64,000 nucleotides of DNA from Plutella xylostella (taxonomy: Eukaryota; Arthropoda; Insecta; Lepidoptera; Plutellidae): positions 11,728,001-11,792,000 of the forward strand of contig NC_063992.1 of assembly GCF_932276165.1 (NCBI RefSeq), in the 5' to 3' direction. Shown here in pieces: positions 54,801 through 59,072 of this stretch (position 1 is its first letter; every line of letters starts with the position of its first letter). The notes under the pieces are model-generated. The model made no database searches and had not been told where the DNA came from. It was given only the letters and a program-made list of their open reading frames with translations. The translations under genes were made by a program, and so were the position numbers.

Positions 54801-55824
54801 CTGCTGCCAAAATTGTTGGTTCAAAATATGATTATGATACCCAAAAAGTATTATTTTTAAACTATTGACTTTCGTAGGTATATTATTATTAATTAGTAAT
54901 GCTGTAAGTTGACAGTCAATTTAAATAACAACCAATGCCACTTGGAGTTACAAAATACAGGGGCAGCTCAGTAATTGCCAGAAATTAGAAGTATTATTAT
55001 GTATATGTCGCAGGCATCTGGTTTAATCTCCTGTTTGATTGAACCGCTATTATTTAACAACTTCGCTGAATAACGTTCAGTCAAGACGTTGGATGTTACA
55101 GTCAACCTCTTGACGAGTTGTTGTTTAGTCATTCAACTGAGTAGCGTCATCCAATGAACGGGCTAGCGGTTCAATCAAACAGGAGATTAAACCAGATGCC
55201 TGCGACATATACATGTTATATAGGAACTTTATAATACACTTTACAAAATATAATCATAAATGCCATGACCCTCATACAAAAACTCAACATGATCAAAGGT
55301 TTAAAAGTAGATCAAATTTTAATAAGTTTGTTTTTTTCTAAATAGTGAGATCGGTGGATGGCCTTAGGATGTGCATACATGAGCATTGATGTCTGTTTTT
55401 TTACAAAGTGCCCCTTGCCACAAATTTCTGAGGAAAGACACAGATAAACCACCCTTTTCTCTCCGAAGGTGCAGGTTAGGGGATATGCAGTTCTCCAAAT
55501 TAATTAAACTGACTACAGCTCTATTAAAAACTTATTAAGACCATATTTCTTCAGGATGTCATAAGACAAATCCTGTACCAGATATGCCACTGTCATCATT
55601 ATCAGCCAACAATGATCCACTGGTGGACATGGCTCTGTAGCAGAGCTCTGCACCTCTGCCTAGTCCTAGCTCGTCAGGTGAGCGAGCGGAGTGAGTGTAC
55701 GCACCTCGTCCCACTTGATGAACTTGTCTCCGTCCTGCAGCGCCTGCGGGACCTCGATGGGCTTCAGCGAGACCCCCGGCCCCGTGCCCCCCGCGGCCCC
55801 CGCGCCCGCCGCCGCCGCCGCCAT
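18657..55824 (-). CDS. Plc21C: Phospholipase C beta, Plc21C/PLCB1-3 type (whole gene, 21 coding exons)
   Basis: The product hydrolyses PIP2 to IP3 and diacylglycerol at the plasma membrane, normally downstream of G-alpha-q. Twenty-one exons with GT/AG borders and consistent phases give 1104 residues. The X box (residues ~325-425) carries the expected active site: H339 and H384 as the catalytic pair, and N340, E369, D371 and E418 as calcium ligands. All six sit at a constant offset of 28 from PLC-delta1 numbering (H311, H356, N312, E341, D343, E390), which strongly supports the exon chain. A Lys/His-rich and Ala/Pro-rich X-Y linker (454-560), Y box (~565-675), C2 domain (~678-810) and Glu/Arg/Lys-rich C-terminal coiled coil (~813-1088) follow. 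GHQITGKSSVEIYRQ and the KNKKKHHHKR linker start resemble fly Plc21C more than norpA/PLCB4. Coding exons are far more GC-rich than introns. The final exon is the least certain part. Confidence 0.95.
18720..20990 (+). mobile_element. Non-LTR retrotransposon remnant, Jockey/CR1-like (plus strand)
   Basis: A 5'-truncated reverse transcriptase reads from about 18735 (SKGIRVSSKMKRF) through KKSFGFDEIPINIVKEN, KKYRPISLLPTLSKIYEKL, the AAFETVDHTIL block, a VFADD active-site box and a C-terminal connection region ending near 20844. Frameshifts near 19930 and 20450 break it. No endonuclease domain remains. The 3' end is AATAAA-like followed by (ATGAA)n at 20963-20989. It lies in the last PLC intron, opposite to the gene, and its left end is within about 15 bp of the exon 21 acceptor. 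Confidence 0.9.
21013..21336 (-). repeat. Exon 20 donor array (in-frame, 21-bp and longer units)
   Basis: Read on the minus strand, units of CAG|GTGAGACAGAGACAGCAC follow exon 20. CAGGTGAG occurs eight times counting the exon's own donor, and two units have decayed to CAGCTGAG. The 3' half of exon 20 (ELLARQHERERDALH) recurs twice within it, near 21072-21130 and 21149-21213. All spacings are multiples of three, and the whole array is open in the exon's frame except the TAG at 21280-21282. The basic unit translates as VRQRQHQ, seven residues. Confidence 0.92.
21337..21456 (-). CDS. Plc21C: PLC beta exon 20 (residues 1049-1088, coiled coil)
   Basis: SVERGVAERLRLEATYSRRR then ELLARQHERERDALHRHQHQ, phase 0. 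The first donor (21331-21336) begins an in-frame array of donor-bearing units. Reading through instead reaches a TAG at 21280-21282. Confidence 0.87.
21709..22158 (-). repeat. Exon 19 donor array (17-bp unit) with a second exon copy
   Basis: Minus-strand unit GATACACAAGCAGGTGA repeats through the intron, giving about 19 CAGGTGA motifs. Units at 21985-22158 are regular; those at 21709-21893 are interspersed with CT-rich spacers. In the middle (21894-21980) lies a near-perfect copy of the last 29 codons of exon 19. The 17-bp spacing shifts frame, so only the first donor preserves the reading frame with exon 20. Confidence 0.92.
21894..21980 (-). pseudogene. Duplicate of exon 19 3' end (29 codons)
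   Basis: Encodes the same residues from RKEGVRALSKRRDAER to REIHKQ as exon 19. I see three differences, all synonymous changes in Arg codons. It keeps its own CAG|GTGAG donor. The only phase-compatible upstream AG has a purine-rich context, so independent inclusion as an exon is doubtful. Confidence 0.85.
22159..22296 (-). CDS. Plc21C: PLC beta exon 19 (residues 1003-1048, coiled coil)
   Basis: 46 codons, phase 0 at both ends, DELEAEKKASSLRLAAARKE to REIHKQ: strongly charged, helical. Donor CAG|GTGAGA, followed by the 17-bp array. Confidence 0.88.
22476..22889 (-). repeat. Exon 18 donor array (68-bp unit, seven GTGAGT donors)
   Basis: Donor motifs start at 22476, 22544, 22612, 22680, 22748, 22816 and 22884, exactly 68 bp apart. 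Each unit is the last 50 bases of exon 18 plus 18 intronic bases. Units are almost identical to one another and differ from the exon itself at a few positions, as expected of recent tandem amplification. 68 is not a multiple of three, so only one donor keeps frame. Confidence 0.95.
22890..23025 (-). CDS. Plc21C: PLC beta exon 18 (residues 957-1002, coiled coil)
   Basis: SEPAADSSSLAAAERALRAR to AAHQAQLKQLQ, phase 0 at the end. The final 50 bases and 18 intronic bases form the unit of the 68-bp donor array that follows. Which donor is used cannot be told from sequence; the first (22884-22889) keeps the frame with exon 19. Confidence 0.87.
23133..23281. mobile_element. Fold-back MITE, 149 bp
   Basis: Left half TACCGATGACTGATAGTTAC and right half with GTAACTACCAGTCATCGGTA are reverse complements. 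The pairing extends through AATAACT/AGTTATT and GCCAGTTT/AAACTGGC, giving a long imperfect hairpin with a short loop near 23200. It sits in PLC intron 17. Confidence 0.8.
23570..23715 (-). repeat. Dispersed repeat, inverted copy of 25773-25890
   Basis: The reverse complement of ~23620-23712 (GTGTTGCAAAAAGGGTATAC to AATTTCAAAATTC) matches 25773-25885 with few changes. The repeat family is not identified. The preceding ~23390-23520 resembles LINE 3'-end sequence (AAGATGGCTCAGGAGTTTCT). Confidence 0.65.
23750..23969 (-). CDS. Plc21C: PLC beta exon 17 (residues 884-957)
   Basis: An Ala/Pro tract with seven consecutive prolines, then AAVLDCRGARDARAALARKL and HQPRAASLVKRLSTRN, charged helical C-terminal domain sequence. 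Phases match exons 16 and 18. Confidence 0.88.
24079..24296. mobile_element. MITE, 218 bp, 36-bp terminal inverted repeats, TAGGTA duplication
   Basis: Ends GGTACGGTGGCCTGCGCC and its reverse complement extend as a perfect inverted repeat for about 36 bp to CAGGCGGA/TCCGCCTG. Flanking TAGGTA at 24073-24078 and 24297-24302 is a 6-bp target duplication. It has no coding capacity, and the superfamily is not certain. Confidence 0.88.
24320..24683 (+). mobile_element. SINE with 5S rRNA-like head
   Basis: GTTAAGCAACA, GGTCAGT and TTGGATGGGTGACCG occur in 5S rRNA order and spacing (24372-24420), covering the internal pol III control region. The body GGTTGCTGCTTCGGCAGCAG to TCTTCGGGCAGCTTGAAAAC is shared with the element at 26640-26905. 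The right end is obscured by a LINE inserted at 24696. Confidence 0.75.
24696..25298 (-). mobile_element. 5'-truncated LINE with RNase H and zinc knuckle
   Basis: The minus strand encodes VQWIKSHNDNIGNCEADRLA, the end of an RNase H domain, and a C-terminal CRTCKEVDETVEHILLAC knuckle. The 3' end is AGAAT repeats. AGTCGTGAGCAT at 24684-24695 and 25299-25310 is a perfect 12-bp target duplication. The last ~70 bp before the AGAAT tail match the tail of the tRNA-headed SINEs elsewhere in this window. Confidence 0.92.
25523..25736 (-). CDS. Plc21C: PLC beta exon 16 (residues 813-884)
   Basis: VKDYVPDQLSELAEALANP and KYQSELERREQQLAVLADD are the conserved post-C2 helix. A Gly/Ala-rich low-complexity tract follows. 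Acceptor again preceded by a TG repeat. Confidence 0.94.
25773..25890 (+). repeat. Dispersed repeat, partner of 23570-23715
   Basis: Begins TTGTTGCAAAAAGGGTATAC and is the inverted counterpart of the copy in the next PLC intron. Family unassigned. Confidence 0.6.
25893..26626 (-). mobile_element. Internally deleted mariner element
   Basis: Terminal inverted repeats TGGTCTGAAAAGTTTCCGAC (25893) and the complement of TCGGATACTTTTCAGACCA (right end) flank 734 bp, about half the length of a full mariner. The minus-strand ORF encodes the transposase N-terminus with helix-turn-helix motif VREIAEAMEMSRKRVYHILN, GRPKTV linker and SARWLPRLLT. It then runs into unrelated frame before the catalytic DD(34)D region, so the transposase is non-functional. 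Confidence 0.9.
26640..26905 (+). mobile_element. SINE with typical lepidopteran tail
   Basis: Shares its 5' part (CGGTTGCTGTTTCGCCAGCA, TCTTCGGGCAGCTTGAAAAC) with the 5S-headed element at 24320. It then continues CCAACCCGTACTAGGCCAGC and ends GCAGCAGTGGGGACG followed by ATGATGATG-like sequence, a familiar SINE 3' end in moths and butterflies. Confidence 0.8.
26917..26965 (-). repeat. Exon 15 3'-end duplication (50-bp spacing)
   Basis: CACGCTGCTGCTCACCATCA at the end of exon 15 is repeated 50 bp downstream within the intron. The copy is followed by GTAACT, a weaker donor, instead of GTGAGT. Confidence 0.85.
26966..27136 (-). CDS. Plc21C: PLC beta exon 15 (residues 756-812, C2 domain)
   Basis: VVLPELALLRL, EEGGRLLGHRVLPLQGLCPG and HVPLRSEAG are C2 sequence. 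The exon end is partly repeated 50 bp downstream in the intron (26917-26952). Acceptor preceded by a TG repeat. Confidence 0.95.
27180..27430 (+). mobile_element. 5'-truncated LINE 3' end (same family as 38901-39638)
   Basis: CGACATTATGTAGTAAAGCT, TTATCTAAACGACAAAAACG and CAGCTAAGGCATTT match the larger copy at ~39300-39410. It ends in ATTCT repeats at 27400-27421. Confidence 0.85.
27792..28025 (-). CDS. Plc21C: PLC beta exon 14 (residues 678-755, C2 domain)
   Basis: DRRLDPFAESTVDGIIAG, VDVELFGLPADTVRK and NPVYNDEPFVFKK match the PLC beta C2 domain. Phase 0 at both ends. Confidence 0.97.
28040..28735. other. PLC intron 13, degenerate repeats
   Basis: About 700 bp without coding sequence. 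CATGTTGCAGTAA followed by AAATGAAAGC/AAATAAAAGC occurs twice (~28327 and ~28401). The end (28600-28732, GCAAATAAATTGAATTTGAA) looks like a LINE 3' tail. Confidence 0.5.
28738..28875 (-). CDS. Plc21C: PLC beta exon 13 (residues 632-677, Y box end)
   Basis: 46 codons, phase 0 at both ends: VFWNAGCQLVALNFQT through FEYQRRCGYLLKPEFMRRK, the end of the catalytic barrel. Confidence 0.97.
28910..29385. other. PLC intron 12, LINE tail fragments
   Basis: Fragments resembling RTE/Jockey 3' ends: AAAGAGGAAGAGGAAGAACA (28956) and a (AATAAA)n-like tail at 29358-29381. No open frame survives. Confidence 0.45.
29688..29845 (-). CDS. Plc21C: PLC beta exon 12 (residues 579-631, Y box)
   Basis: YEMSSFDERQATALLKERP, FVNYNKQQLSRVYPAGTR and NFMPQ are textbook PLC Y-box sequence. 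The upstream intron is mainly a 47-bp tandem repeat. Confidence 0.97.
29882..30180. repeat. 47-bp minisatellite, about six units
   Basis: GAATAGCATTTGTAAGAAGA followed by CTGCTACAGACGGTTGTGTT recurs every ~47 bp with 10-20% divergence, filling most of the intron between exons 11 and 12. Not a donor duplication: the unit contains no exon sequence. Confidence 0.88.
30233..30398 (-). CDS. Plc21C: PLC beta exon 11 (residues 524-579, linker and Y box start)
   Basis: Nine consecutive Ser codons, an acidic stretch, then ELSALVNYVQPVHFSSFDAAD, the start of the Y box. Donor GTACGT is followed by a CA/TG repeat in the intron. Confidence 0.95.
31190..31398 (-). CDS. Plc21C: PLC beta exon 10 (residues 454-523, X-Y linker)
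   Basis: Starts LRRKIIIKNKKKHHHKR, the conserved end of the X box with a basic/His cluster. It continues as low-complexity Ala/Pro/Glu sequence. In PLC beta this linker is autoinhibitory by covering the active site; the low-complexity tract is specific to this gene and not alignable. Confidence 0.92.
31399..32127. other. PLC intron 9 (left part), no recognised element
   Basis: AT-rich sequence. I see no exon, conserved motif or assignable repeat. Confidence 0.5.
32128..32270 (+). mobile_element. tRNA-headed SINE fragment (family A)
   Basis: GACGACCGAATGGTGTAGTG, then GTTTAGTGACTCTGACT and CCGGCCGGGGCAGATATTTG, match the head of the elements at 6495 and 37533 but on the plus strand and more diverged. 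Box B is partly lost. Confidence 0.75.
32477..32589 (-). CDS. Plc21C: PLC beta exon 9 (residues 416-454, X box end)
   Basis: Begins with the SFENHC motif (calcium ligand E418), then RQQAKIATYCREIFGDMLL and SHPLVPG. Split codons match exons 8 and 10. Confidence 0.97.
32880..33185 (+). mobile_element. RTE-like LINE 3' fragments
   Basis: AAATATGCAAGCTGGCGCGA, then AGTAGCCGGTAGTGGCTGGA and AGGAAGGCCGACAGAGTGTT, resemble the C-terminal RTE coding sequence at 50290-50530. Rearranged and without an open frame. Confidence 0.6.
33650..33754 (-). repeat. Exon 8 donor array (20-bp unit)
   Basis: After exon 8, variants of GTCATACTCAGGTACTGCAC (12 exonic bases, the donor and six intronic bases) recur about five times with GTCACATGTAGGTACTACAC variants. 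Each retains an AGGTAC donor-like core. Confidence 0.85.
33755..33904 (-). CDS. Plc21C: PLC beta exon 8 (residues 366-416, X box)
   Basis: Carries CVELDFWNGRTEEPVIVHGY with E369, D371 and catalytic H384, ending PVILS. The last 12 exonic bases plus the donor are repeated in the following intron (33650-33754). Confidence 0.97.
33950..34075 (+). mobile_element. LINE 3' tail with (TAAG)n end
   Basis: Reads a short frame like AQVKEAAQDREAWRRM, typical of the end of RTE-class reverse transcriptase ORFs, then ends in AAGTAAGTAAGTAAG. Confidence 0.55.
34090..35940. other. PLC intron 7, no recognised feature
   Basis: About 1.8 kb of AT-rich intron. A G-run lies at 35275-35294. I see no exon, RNA gene or complete mobile element. 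Confidence 0.5.
36011..36190 (-). CDS. Plc21C: PLC beta exon 7 (residues 306-366, X box start)
   Basis: Contains HYYINSSHNTYLTGHQ with catalytic H339 and calcium ligand N340, then GKSSVEIYRQTLLAGC. The donor is followed at once by a CA/TG repeat (~35950-36010). Confidence 0.98.
36236..36412. mobile_element. Fold-back MITE, family F1 (diverged copy)
   Basis: TGTCGCAGGCACCTGGTTTA and, at the right end, GAGATTAAACCAG followed by CCTACGACA form imperfect inverted ends. It is the same family as 55003-55212, with matching internal ATCCAATGAACGGGCTAG. Confidence 0.85.
36980..37140 (+). mobile_element. LINE 3' fragment (RTE-like)
   Basis: GCCAAAGAAAGAGGAGCCTA and TTCATCAGTGGACGATTAAA resemble the coding end of an RTE-class element. 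Short and degraded. Confidence 0.45.
37307..37498 (-). CDS. Plc21C: PLC beta exon 6 (residues 242-306, EF-hand region)
   Basis: Contains the conserved QRDPRLNEILHPYADRARA block and DGFLR. Phases match both neighbours. Donor GTAACA. Confidence 0.95.
37533..37775 (-). mobile_element. tRNA-headed SINE (family A)
   Basis: On the minus strand: head GACGACCGAATGGCGTAGTG, box B-like GGTTCGATTCC, body with TATCTATCTATGTATTTGTG, tail GCCATCCGACC complement. Nearly identical to 6495-6735, so a recent pair. Inserted in PLC intron 5. Confidence 0.9.
38423..38608 (-). CDS. Plc21C: PLC beta exon 5 (residues 180-242, EF-hand region)
   Basis: Encodes IVRLFASSKEDRRRVEAAL through FEDFFTFYKCLTQRDEV to LFNQ. 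Split codons at both ends match exons 4 and 6. Its acceptor abuts the CRE-bearing minisatellite at 38612-38900. Confidence 0.95.
38612..39682. repeat. 26-bp minisatellite of CRE octamers, split by a LINE
   Basis: The unit TGACGTCACTAGCGGTACAC plus CGTGTG (or CGGGTG) repeats exactly every 26 bp from about 38622 to 38900, about eleven units, then resumes at 39639 for two more. Nearly every unit holds the palindrome TGACGTCA, the cAMP response element consensus. The first, degenerate unit runs into the exon 5 acceptor. The interrupting LINE is 38901-39638. Confidence 0.93.
38901..39638 (+). mobile_element. 5'-truncated non-LTR retrotransposon in the minisatellite
   Basis: Encodes the C-terminal part of a Jockey/CR1-type reverse transcriptase (FHSVMSYGIILWGRAADINQ, LQKRAIRAIYVLGSR), mostly intact to 39289. 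It ends in (ATTTC)n. Only ACA is duplicated at the borders, or the true duplication is hidden by the repeat. Confidence 0.9.
39690..41900. other. PLC intron 4 (main part), no recognised gene
   Basis: About 2.2 kb of mixed AT-rich and GC-rich sequence. G-rich runs lie at 40384-40420 and 40966-40994. No exon or complete mobile element seen. Confidence 0.5.
41907..42040 (-). CDS. Plc21C: PLC beta exon 4 (residues 136-180)
   Basis: 44 codons plus two bases, LWTRELFALAYNLN to GYIQVK. The donor is AA|GTGAGT; the split codon joined to exon 5 gives Asn, restoring the family's VKN motif. Confidence 0.95.
42090..42222. mobile_element. Fold-back MITE, family F2
   Basis: GAAGGGCGCTATTAAGATGT near the left end pairs with ACGTCTTAAATGCGCC and GCCCTTC at the right. 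The interior TCGCGCTCGCTCTTGAGG and its partner extend the hairpin. Second copy at 13939-14070; a stub is at 32270-32300. Confidence 0.8.
43014..43580 (-). mobile_element. SINE family A remnant interrupted by a hAT-like MITE
   Basis: GATCGAACCCGGGACCCTCG (left) and the continuation after 43554 (CTAGCCACAGCGCGTTGCGG) align to the head of the family A SINE on the minus strand. It was split by the element at 43069-43553. Confidence 0.7.
43069..43553. mobile_element. hAT-type MITE, 485 bp, packed with ACCGGT palindromes
   Basis: Perfect 17-bp terminal inverted repeats TAGGGCATGCAATACCG. An 8-bp target duplication CTAGCCAC lies at 43061-43068 and 43554-43561, diagnostic of hAT. Both ends hold several AATACCGGTATT palindromes in both orientations. 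No ORF. Confidence 0.92.
43810..43947 (-). CDS. Plc21C: PLC beta exon 3 (residues 90-135, PH-like domain)
   Basis: 46 codons, phase 0 at both ends, including ALEDKTVTVCHGMDFVNVCF, matching the family's KTLTVV-GPDMV segment. It is separated from exon 2 by the longest intron (9.5 kb). Confidence 0.95.
44100..45232. other. PLC intron 2, 5'-truncated unknowns only
   Basis: A GC-rich island (44340-44430) and AT-rich remainder. I see no exon. Confidence 0.45.
45250..45577 (+). mobile_element. tRNA-headed SINE (family B) with perfect 17-bp duplication
   Basis: Head GCGGTGGTAGCTCAGTCGGG (box A) and GGTTCGAATCC (box B), a body, then tail GGTTCCACTCGAGAGAGCCA ending in AGAAT repeats. AGCACGATCGTGCATCG flanks it at 45233-45249 and 45578-45594. 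It is a retroposed copy, not a tRNA gene. Confidence 0.95.
46366..46700 (-). mobile_element. tRNA-headed SINE (family B)
   Basis: Same family on the minus strand. Flanks TAGCATTAACCT (46354-46365) and TAGCATTAGCCT (46711-46722) are an 11/12 target duplication. Confidence 0.93.
46730..49140. other. PLC intron 2, no supported gene
   Basis: Several open frames (for example 48031-48501) lack codon bias, homology or splice context. A GGC run lies at 48817-48843. An unannotated alternative first exon cannot be excluded here. Confidence 0.45.
48817..48843. repeat. GGC trinucleotide run
   Basis: Nine or so GGC triplets in a GC island inside PLC intron 2, one of at least eleven such noncoding runs in the window. 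Confidence 0.9.
49152..49908. mobile_element. Non-autonomous DNA element, 757 bp, 9-bp duplication (Mutator-like?)
   Basis: Flanked by GGTCTCTCA at 49143-49151 and 49909-49917. The ends GGTTCTACCT and GGGTTCCGCT (complement) are short inverted repeats. The interior has many dispersed, two-way variants of ATTATGCCATA/TATGGCATAA and ACGAGTTATG-like words. A 9-bp duplication suggests Mutator-like, but the termini are short. Confidence 0.7.
49918..50565 (+). mobile_element. RTE-class LINE, 3' end
   Basis: Encodes EYVYLGQTIRLGRSNFDKEA, FGKLRHIFSSAIPQSLKTKV, QCVLPVMTYGETWTL and, after one stop at 50330, WRPRTGKRRVGRPPARWTDD. This is the standard C-terminus of RTE-type reverse transcriptases. Ends in TGATGATGA. 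The DNA element at 49152 interrupts its left side. Confidence 0.88.
50600..53250. other. PLC intron 2 with four GGC/CCG microsatellites
   Basis: No exon recognised. CCG-type runs lie at 51248-51269, 52042-52062, 52428-52449 (next to a TGACGTCA) and 52879-52906, each in a local GC island in AT-rich sequence. Confidence 0.55.
53257..53469. mobile_element. Tc1/mariner-type MITE, 213 bp, beside exon 2
   Basis: Ends CAGTGCCACAAACTTATCTG and CAGTGCGACAAACTTATCTG (complement) continue as TTCCGGTGA, so about 29 bp with one mismatch. TA flanks both ends. The right end is 24 bp from the exon 2 donor. Confidence 0.85.
53494..53640 (-). CDS. Plc21C: PLC beta exon 2 (residues 41-89, PH-like domain)
   Basis: Phase 0 to phase 0, 49 codons, with the conserved core RGFFLYWTDQNHEVELLEL. 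The acceptor is preceded by a pure TG repeat rather than a normal pyrimidine tract. The intron upstream (1 to 2) is about 2 kb. Confidence 0.95.
53784..53892. mobile_element. Fold-back MITE, 109 bp
   Basis: CCAAACGCTAAACGTATTTA on the left pairs with TAAATACATTTAGCGTTTGG on the right, a near-perfect 20-bp stem. Confidence 0.78.
53900..55000. other. PLC intron 1, no recognised gene
   Basis: AT-rich. The part 54360-54720 has the look of an old dispersed repeat (GTCTGTCTCTCGGTCTGTC), but no boundary is visible. Confidence 0.4.
55003..55212. mobile_element. Fold-back MITE, family F1 (intact), 50-bp terminal repeats
   Basis: Ends ATGTCGCAGGCATCTGGTTT and its complement continue perfectly through TCTCCTGTTTGATTGAACCG, a stem of about 50 bp around a ~110-bp loop. 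The near-perfect stem implies recent mobility. Confidence 0.9.
55705..55824 (-). CDS. Plc21C: PLC beta exon 1 (start codon, residues 1-40)
   Basis: The ATG at 55822-55824 opens 40 codons: an Ala/Gly-rich leader, then the family's N-terminal signature ending GDKFIKWDE. The donor is GTGCGT, phase 0. The short GCC run encoding the poly-Ala makes the leader length probably variable. No in-frame upstream start was sought beyond the 5' flank; a TCAGT initiator-like motif lies about 220 bp upstream near 56045 on the minus strand, but this is weak evidence for the transcription start. Confidence 0.85.
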
Positions 55825-56284
55825 GCTGCTGCCGCCCGCTACCACCGCGCAGACATCGCCTCGGCTGCAGCCGCTGCTCTACCGAGACTCACAACACCAC
55901 CCCACTATCACTTCACTACCACTATTTCGCGCCGTTTTATGAGACCTGCGGATGAATCTAATTCGATAGAGCCAGTCATTAGAAGCCCACTCAGCCAAGA
56001 GTAGGCGATAGATATCGACAACAACTAATGATACGAATTGATTTACTGAGAGCGCTCTCGATTCGCCAGCTCTCGTTTCGGTCGTTCGCCCATTTACAAT
56101 TTCTTATTCGAAAATGTCAAATTTCATCTAATGACATGATACAAGGTTGTCAAAAAAATTGCTCTGTGTACATTAAAGTAAGAATCAAGGATGCTTAGAA
56201 TAATAATAATAACATAAAATGAACAAATATTATTCAAAAAATAATATTTGCTACCCACATACCTAATTAAAAATCATTTATTTT

Positions 56285-59060
56285 ATTTTTATTTAGTTTT
56301 TATTGAAAATCCAACAGCGTTACATTGTAAAAATTAATGCTAAGTACAAACAAAACAGTAAGGCTAATAATAGGATTCACAGTAAGATTACTATAGTAAA
56401 TTCTATATCGAGATCGGGACAGATCACAAAAAAGGCTTAAAAAACTTAGGTATATATAAGTAACATAACTATAATCTTATCAATTAGATAACTTAAATGT
56501 AACTAAATAGGTCCAACTAACTGCATAATGATGTGAGTATAGTACTTACGTAATTAAAGTTAAAATTAAAATCTTGTTTGTAAGGCAATAAAACCATCAT
56601 TCATCAAGTAAAATTGATTAGCTTCTCAGAGTAGTGTTTGGGAAGAAGGATAGGGTAAGAAATAGGAATTAAGACTAATTATACTAATAAATATAAGTTG
56701 TATATATAAATTACTGTTATAAAAATATTAAATAGATAATACATAATTACAATACATACATAAGTACTTACGATAAGTAAAAATTTACTATCAAATACAT
56801 ACATATAAATATATAGGTATAATTAATACATTAAATTAATTAATTGGTAATGATAGGGGTAGGATAGATATTATCTGTTTGTGAGTATATCTATAATTTG
56901 TTTTTTAAAACACATTTTAGAACAGTTAAAAATATCAATATTTCCGAATCTCTTGTTGAAAGTCTGTGTTATTCGGTTGAGTACAGAATTAGCAGCATAA
57001 TTAGTGGAGCAAGATGGAACGTGAAACAAAGGCGTATGACGGGTGCGACGGCCTGGTACTCGGTATCCCACGCTACCTACCAGCTCAGGACAGTCTAGTA
57101 ATCCTCGCACGATGTCATACAGCAAGCACATATCAAGCACTGTTCTGCGTTCTTCTAGCGTTAACAGTCCATGCAATCTGCACCCATCTATGTACGCGTC
57201 CACGGGTTTTCTAGCACGATAGTTTAGGTGGTTGATAAATATTTTTTGTATACGCTCCAGTTGTGTTTTGTATATAACATATTGGGGTGACCAAATATGA
57301 CAGGCGTATTCTAATATGCTGCGAACATATGCATAAAAAAACTATCTTTATTGTGTGCGGATCATTAAAAAGTTGACAGGTACGTAAAACAAAACCTAAA
57401 TTTTTGTATGCTTTGTTAGTGACTGTGTCTATATGTTTATCAAAAAGTAGTTTTTCGTCTAGTAAAACACCTAAATCTCGAATAACTCTTACCCGGTTGA
57501 CATTTATACCGTTCAAATGGTAATTGTAATATGTAGATAGGGGATCTCTTGCGTGTAAAACTTATACATTCACATTTGTTCGCATTTACAGTAATATTGT
57601 TATTTTCGTAAAATTTACATAATCTGTTGAGATCAGCTTGAATTGCGGCACAGTTTTGTTCATTGGTTACCCTAAAAAATATTTTTTTGTCATCGGCGTA
57701 AAGAAGATGTTTGGAGAATTTAAAACAGTCAGTTATATCATACAGGTATGCACAATAGAAAAGCGGGCCCAAATGAGATCCCTGTGGGACGCCTGTAGGG
57801 ATAGAAACATAATCAGACCGATATCCTCCAATAACAACTGCCTGAGATCTATTGGTGAGGTAAGATTTGATCCAACGTAGAAGATCTCCGTGAATTCCGA
57901 GGTTATGTAGTTTTACGAGCAGGATGACATGATCCACACGATCGAAAGCCTTTTCAAAATCTGTGTAGATCACGTCAACCTGCCCGCCACCGTCCATAGC
58001 ACCCATCACATAGTTCAGAAAAGTTGCCAAATTAGTAATAGTCGAGCGTCTGCGAAGGAACCCGTGTTGTTTATCTGAGATCCCCTTGCTTATAATAGGA
58101 TATATGACATCATAAACAAGTTTTTCAAATAATTTACCCATGGTATTTAGTATTGAGATTCCCCTATAGTGCTCAACTTTGGTTTTCGACCCCTTTTTAT
58201 GAACTGGTACAATTTGTGCAGTTTTCCACTTTTTTGGGAACGTCCCTTCACGTAAAGAGCGGTTAAAAATTAGAGTGATAGGGAAAGAAATCGACTTCGT
58301 ACATTGTTTCCAGAAAAAAGGTGGGACTCCGTCGCTTCCCGGTCCCTTTGTGATCTTAAAACCTGAAAGACAGTCGTTGTTTGAGCTTGAGTTATGAGAA
58401 ACGAAAGTTCCAATGGGAGTACCAAAAACACTCTGGAAAAAATTATTAAAGGCATTACAAATATCACGACCATCCGTAAATTTGTTATCACCATATGTTA
58501 CAGCCTTAGGATAATTAGATCCCCCTCTAAGTGATTTCACGTAGGACCAGAAAGCAACCGGGTTCACTTTAATAGAATTCTCGATGTTCGAAGTATATTT
58601 CTTGAAACAGAGATTATGGACACGCAGTTGCCTCGCGCGAAGTAGTTTAAACTCATCGTAATCCCTGGGATTGCCGAACTTTTTCCATCGTCTGTGAACT
58701 TTAAGTTTTTCTTTCATTATTTTAAGCAAGGCCGGACTATACCACGGGGGAAATTTAGAATTATTAGTTTTCAAAGGAATGTGTTTTTTTATACATATTA
58801 GAATGTGCCGATAAAATACATCCACTGCTTCATCCACACAACATGGTCCTAATTCGGTAAGCCAATCAATTTTTGTTAAATATTCGTTAATAGCAACATA
58901 ATCTCCTTTCCTAAAGTTAGGTTTTGGTACATGCACCTCTTTTAAAGAAGTTATGGAAAGATCTTGTACTTCAATAGTAAATGCTGGATGAGCTTTGTCT
59001 TCTTTAATAAATGGTGTAAGTGATTTCTCGATGATTAATGGTAAAAAATCAAGTCATAAA
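56285..59060 (-). mobile_element. Non-LTR retrotransposon, reverse transcriptase with two frameshifts
   Basis: Minus-strand frame opens at ~59046 within the end of an endonuclease domain and reads KGPGSDGVPPFFWKQC, HYRGISILNTMGKLFEKLV, FEKAFDRVDHVILL, TGVPQGSHLGPLFY and the LLYADD active-site box. After frameshifts near 57480 and 57330 it continues to a stop near 56874. The 3' untranslated part extends to about 56285. 5' truncated, near-coding and therefore fairly young. Clade most like Jockey/CR1; not certain. Confidence 0.92.
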
Positions 59061-59072
59061 TAATTGTAAATA

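Noticed and set aside
18657..55824. norpA (PLCB4-type) identity for the PLC gene
   Set aside because: norpA/PLCB4 have a GRQFGGKSSVE-type X-box segment and a different linker; this gene has GHQITGKSSVEIYRQ and the KNKKKHHHK linker of the Plc21C type.
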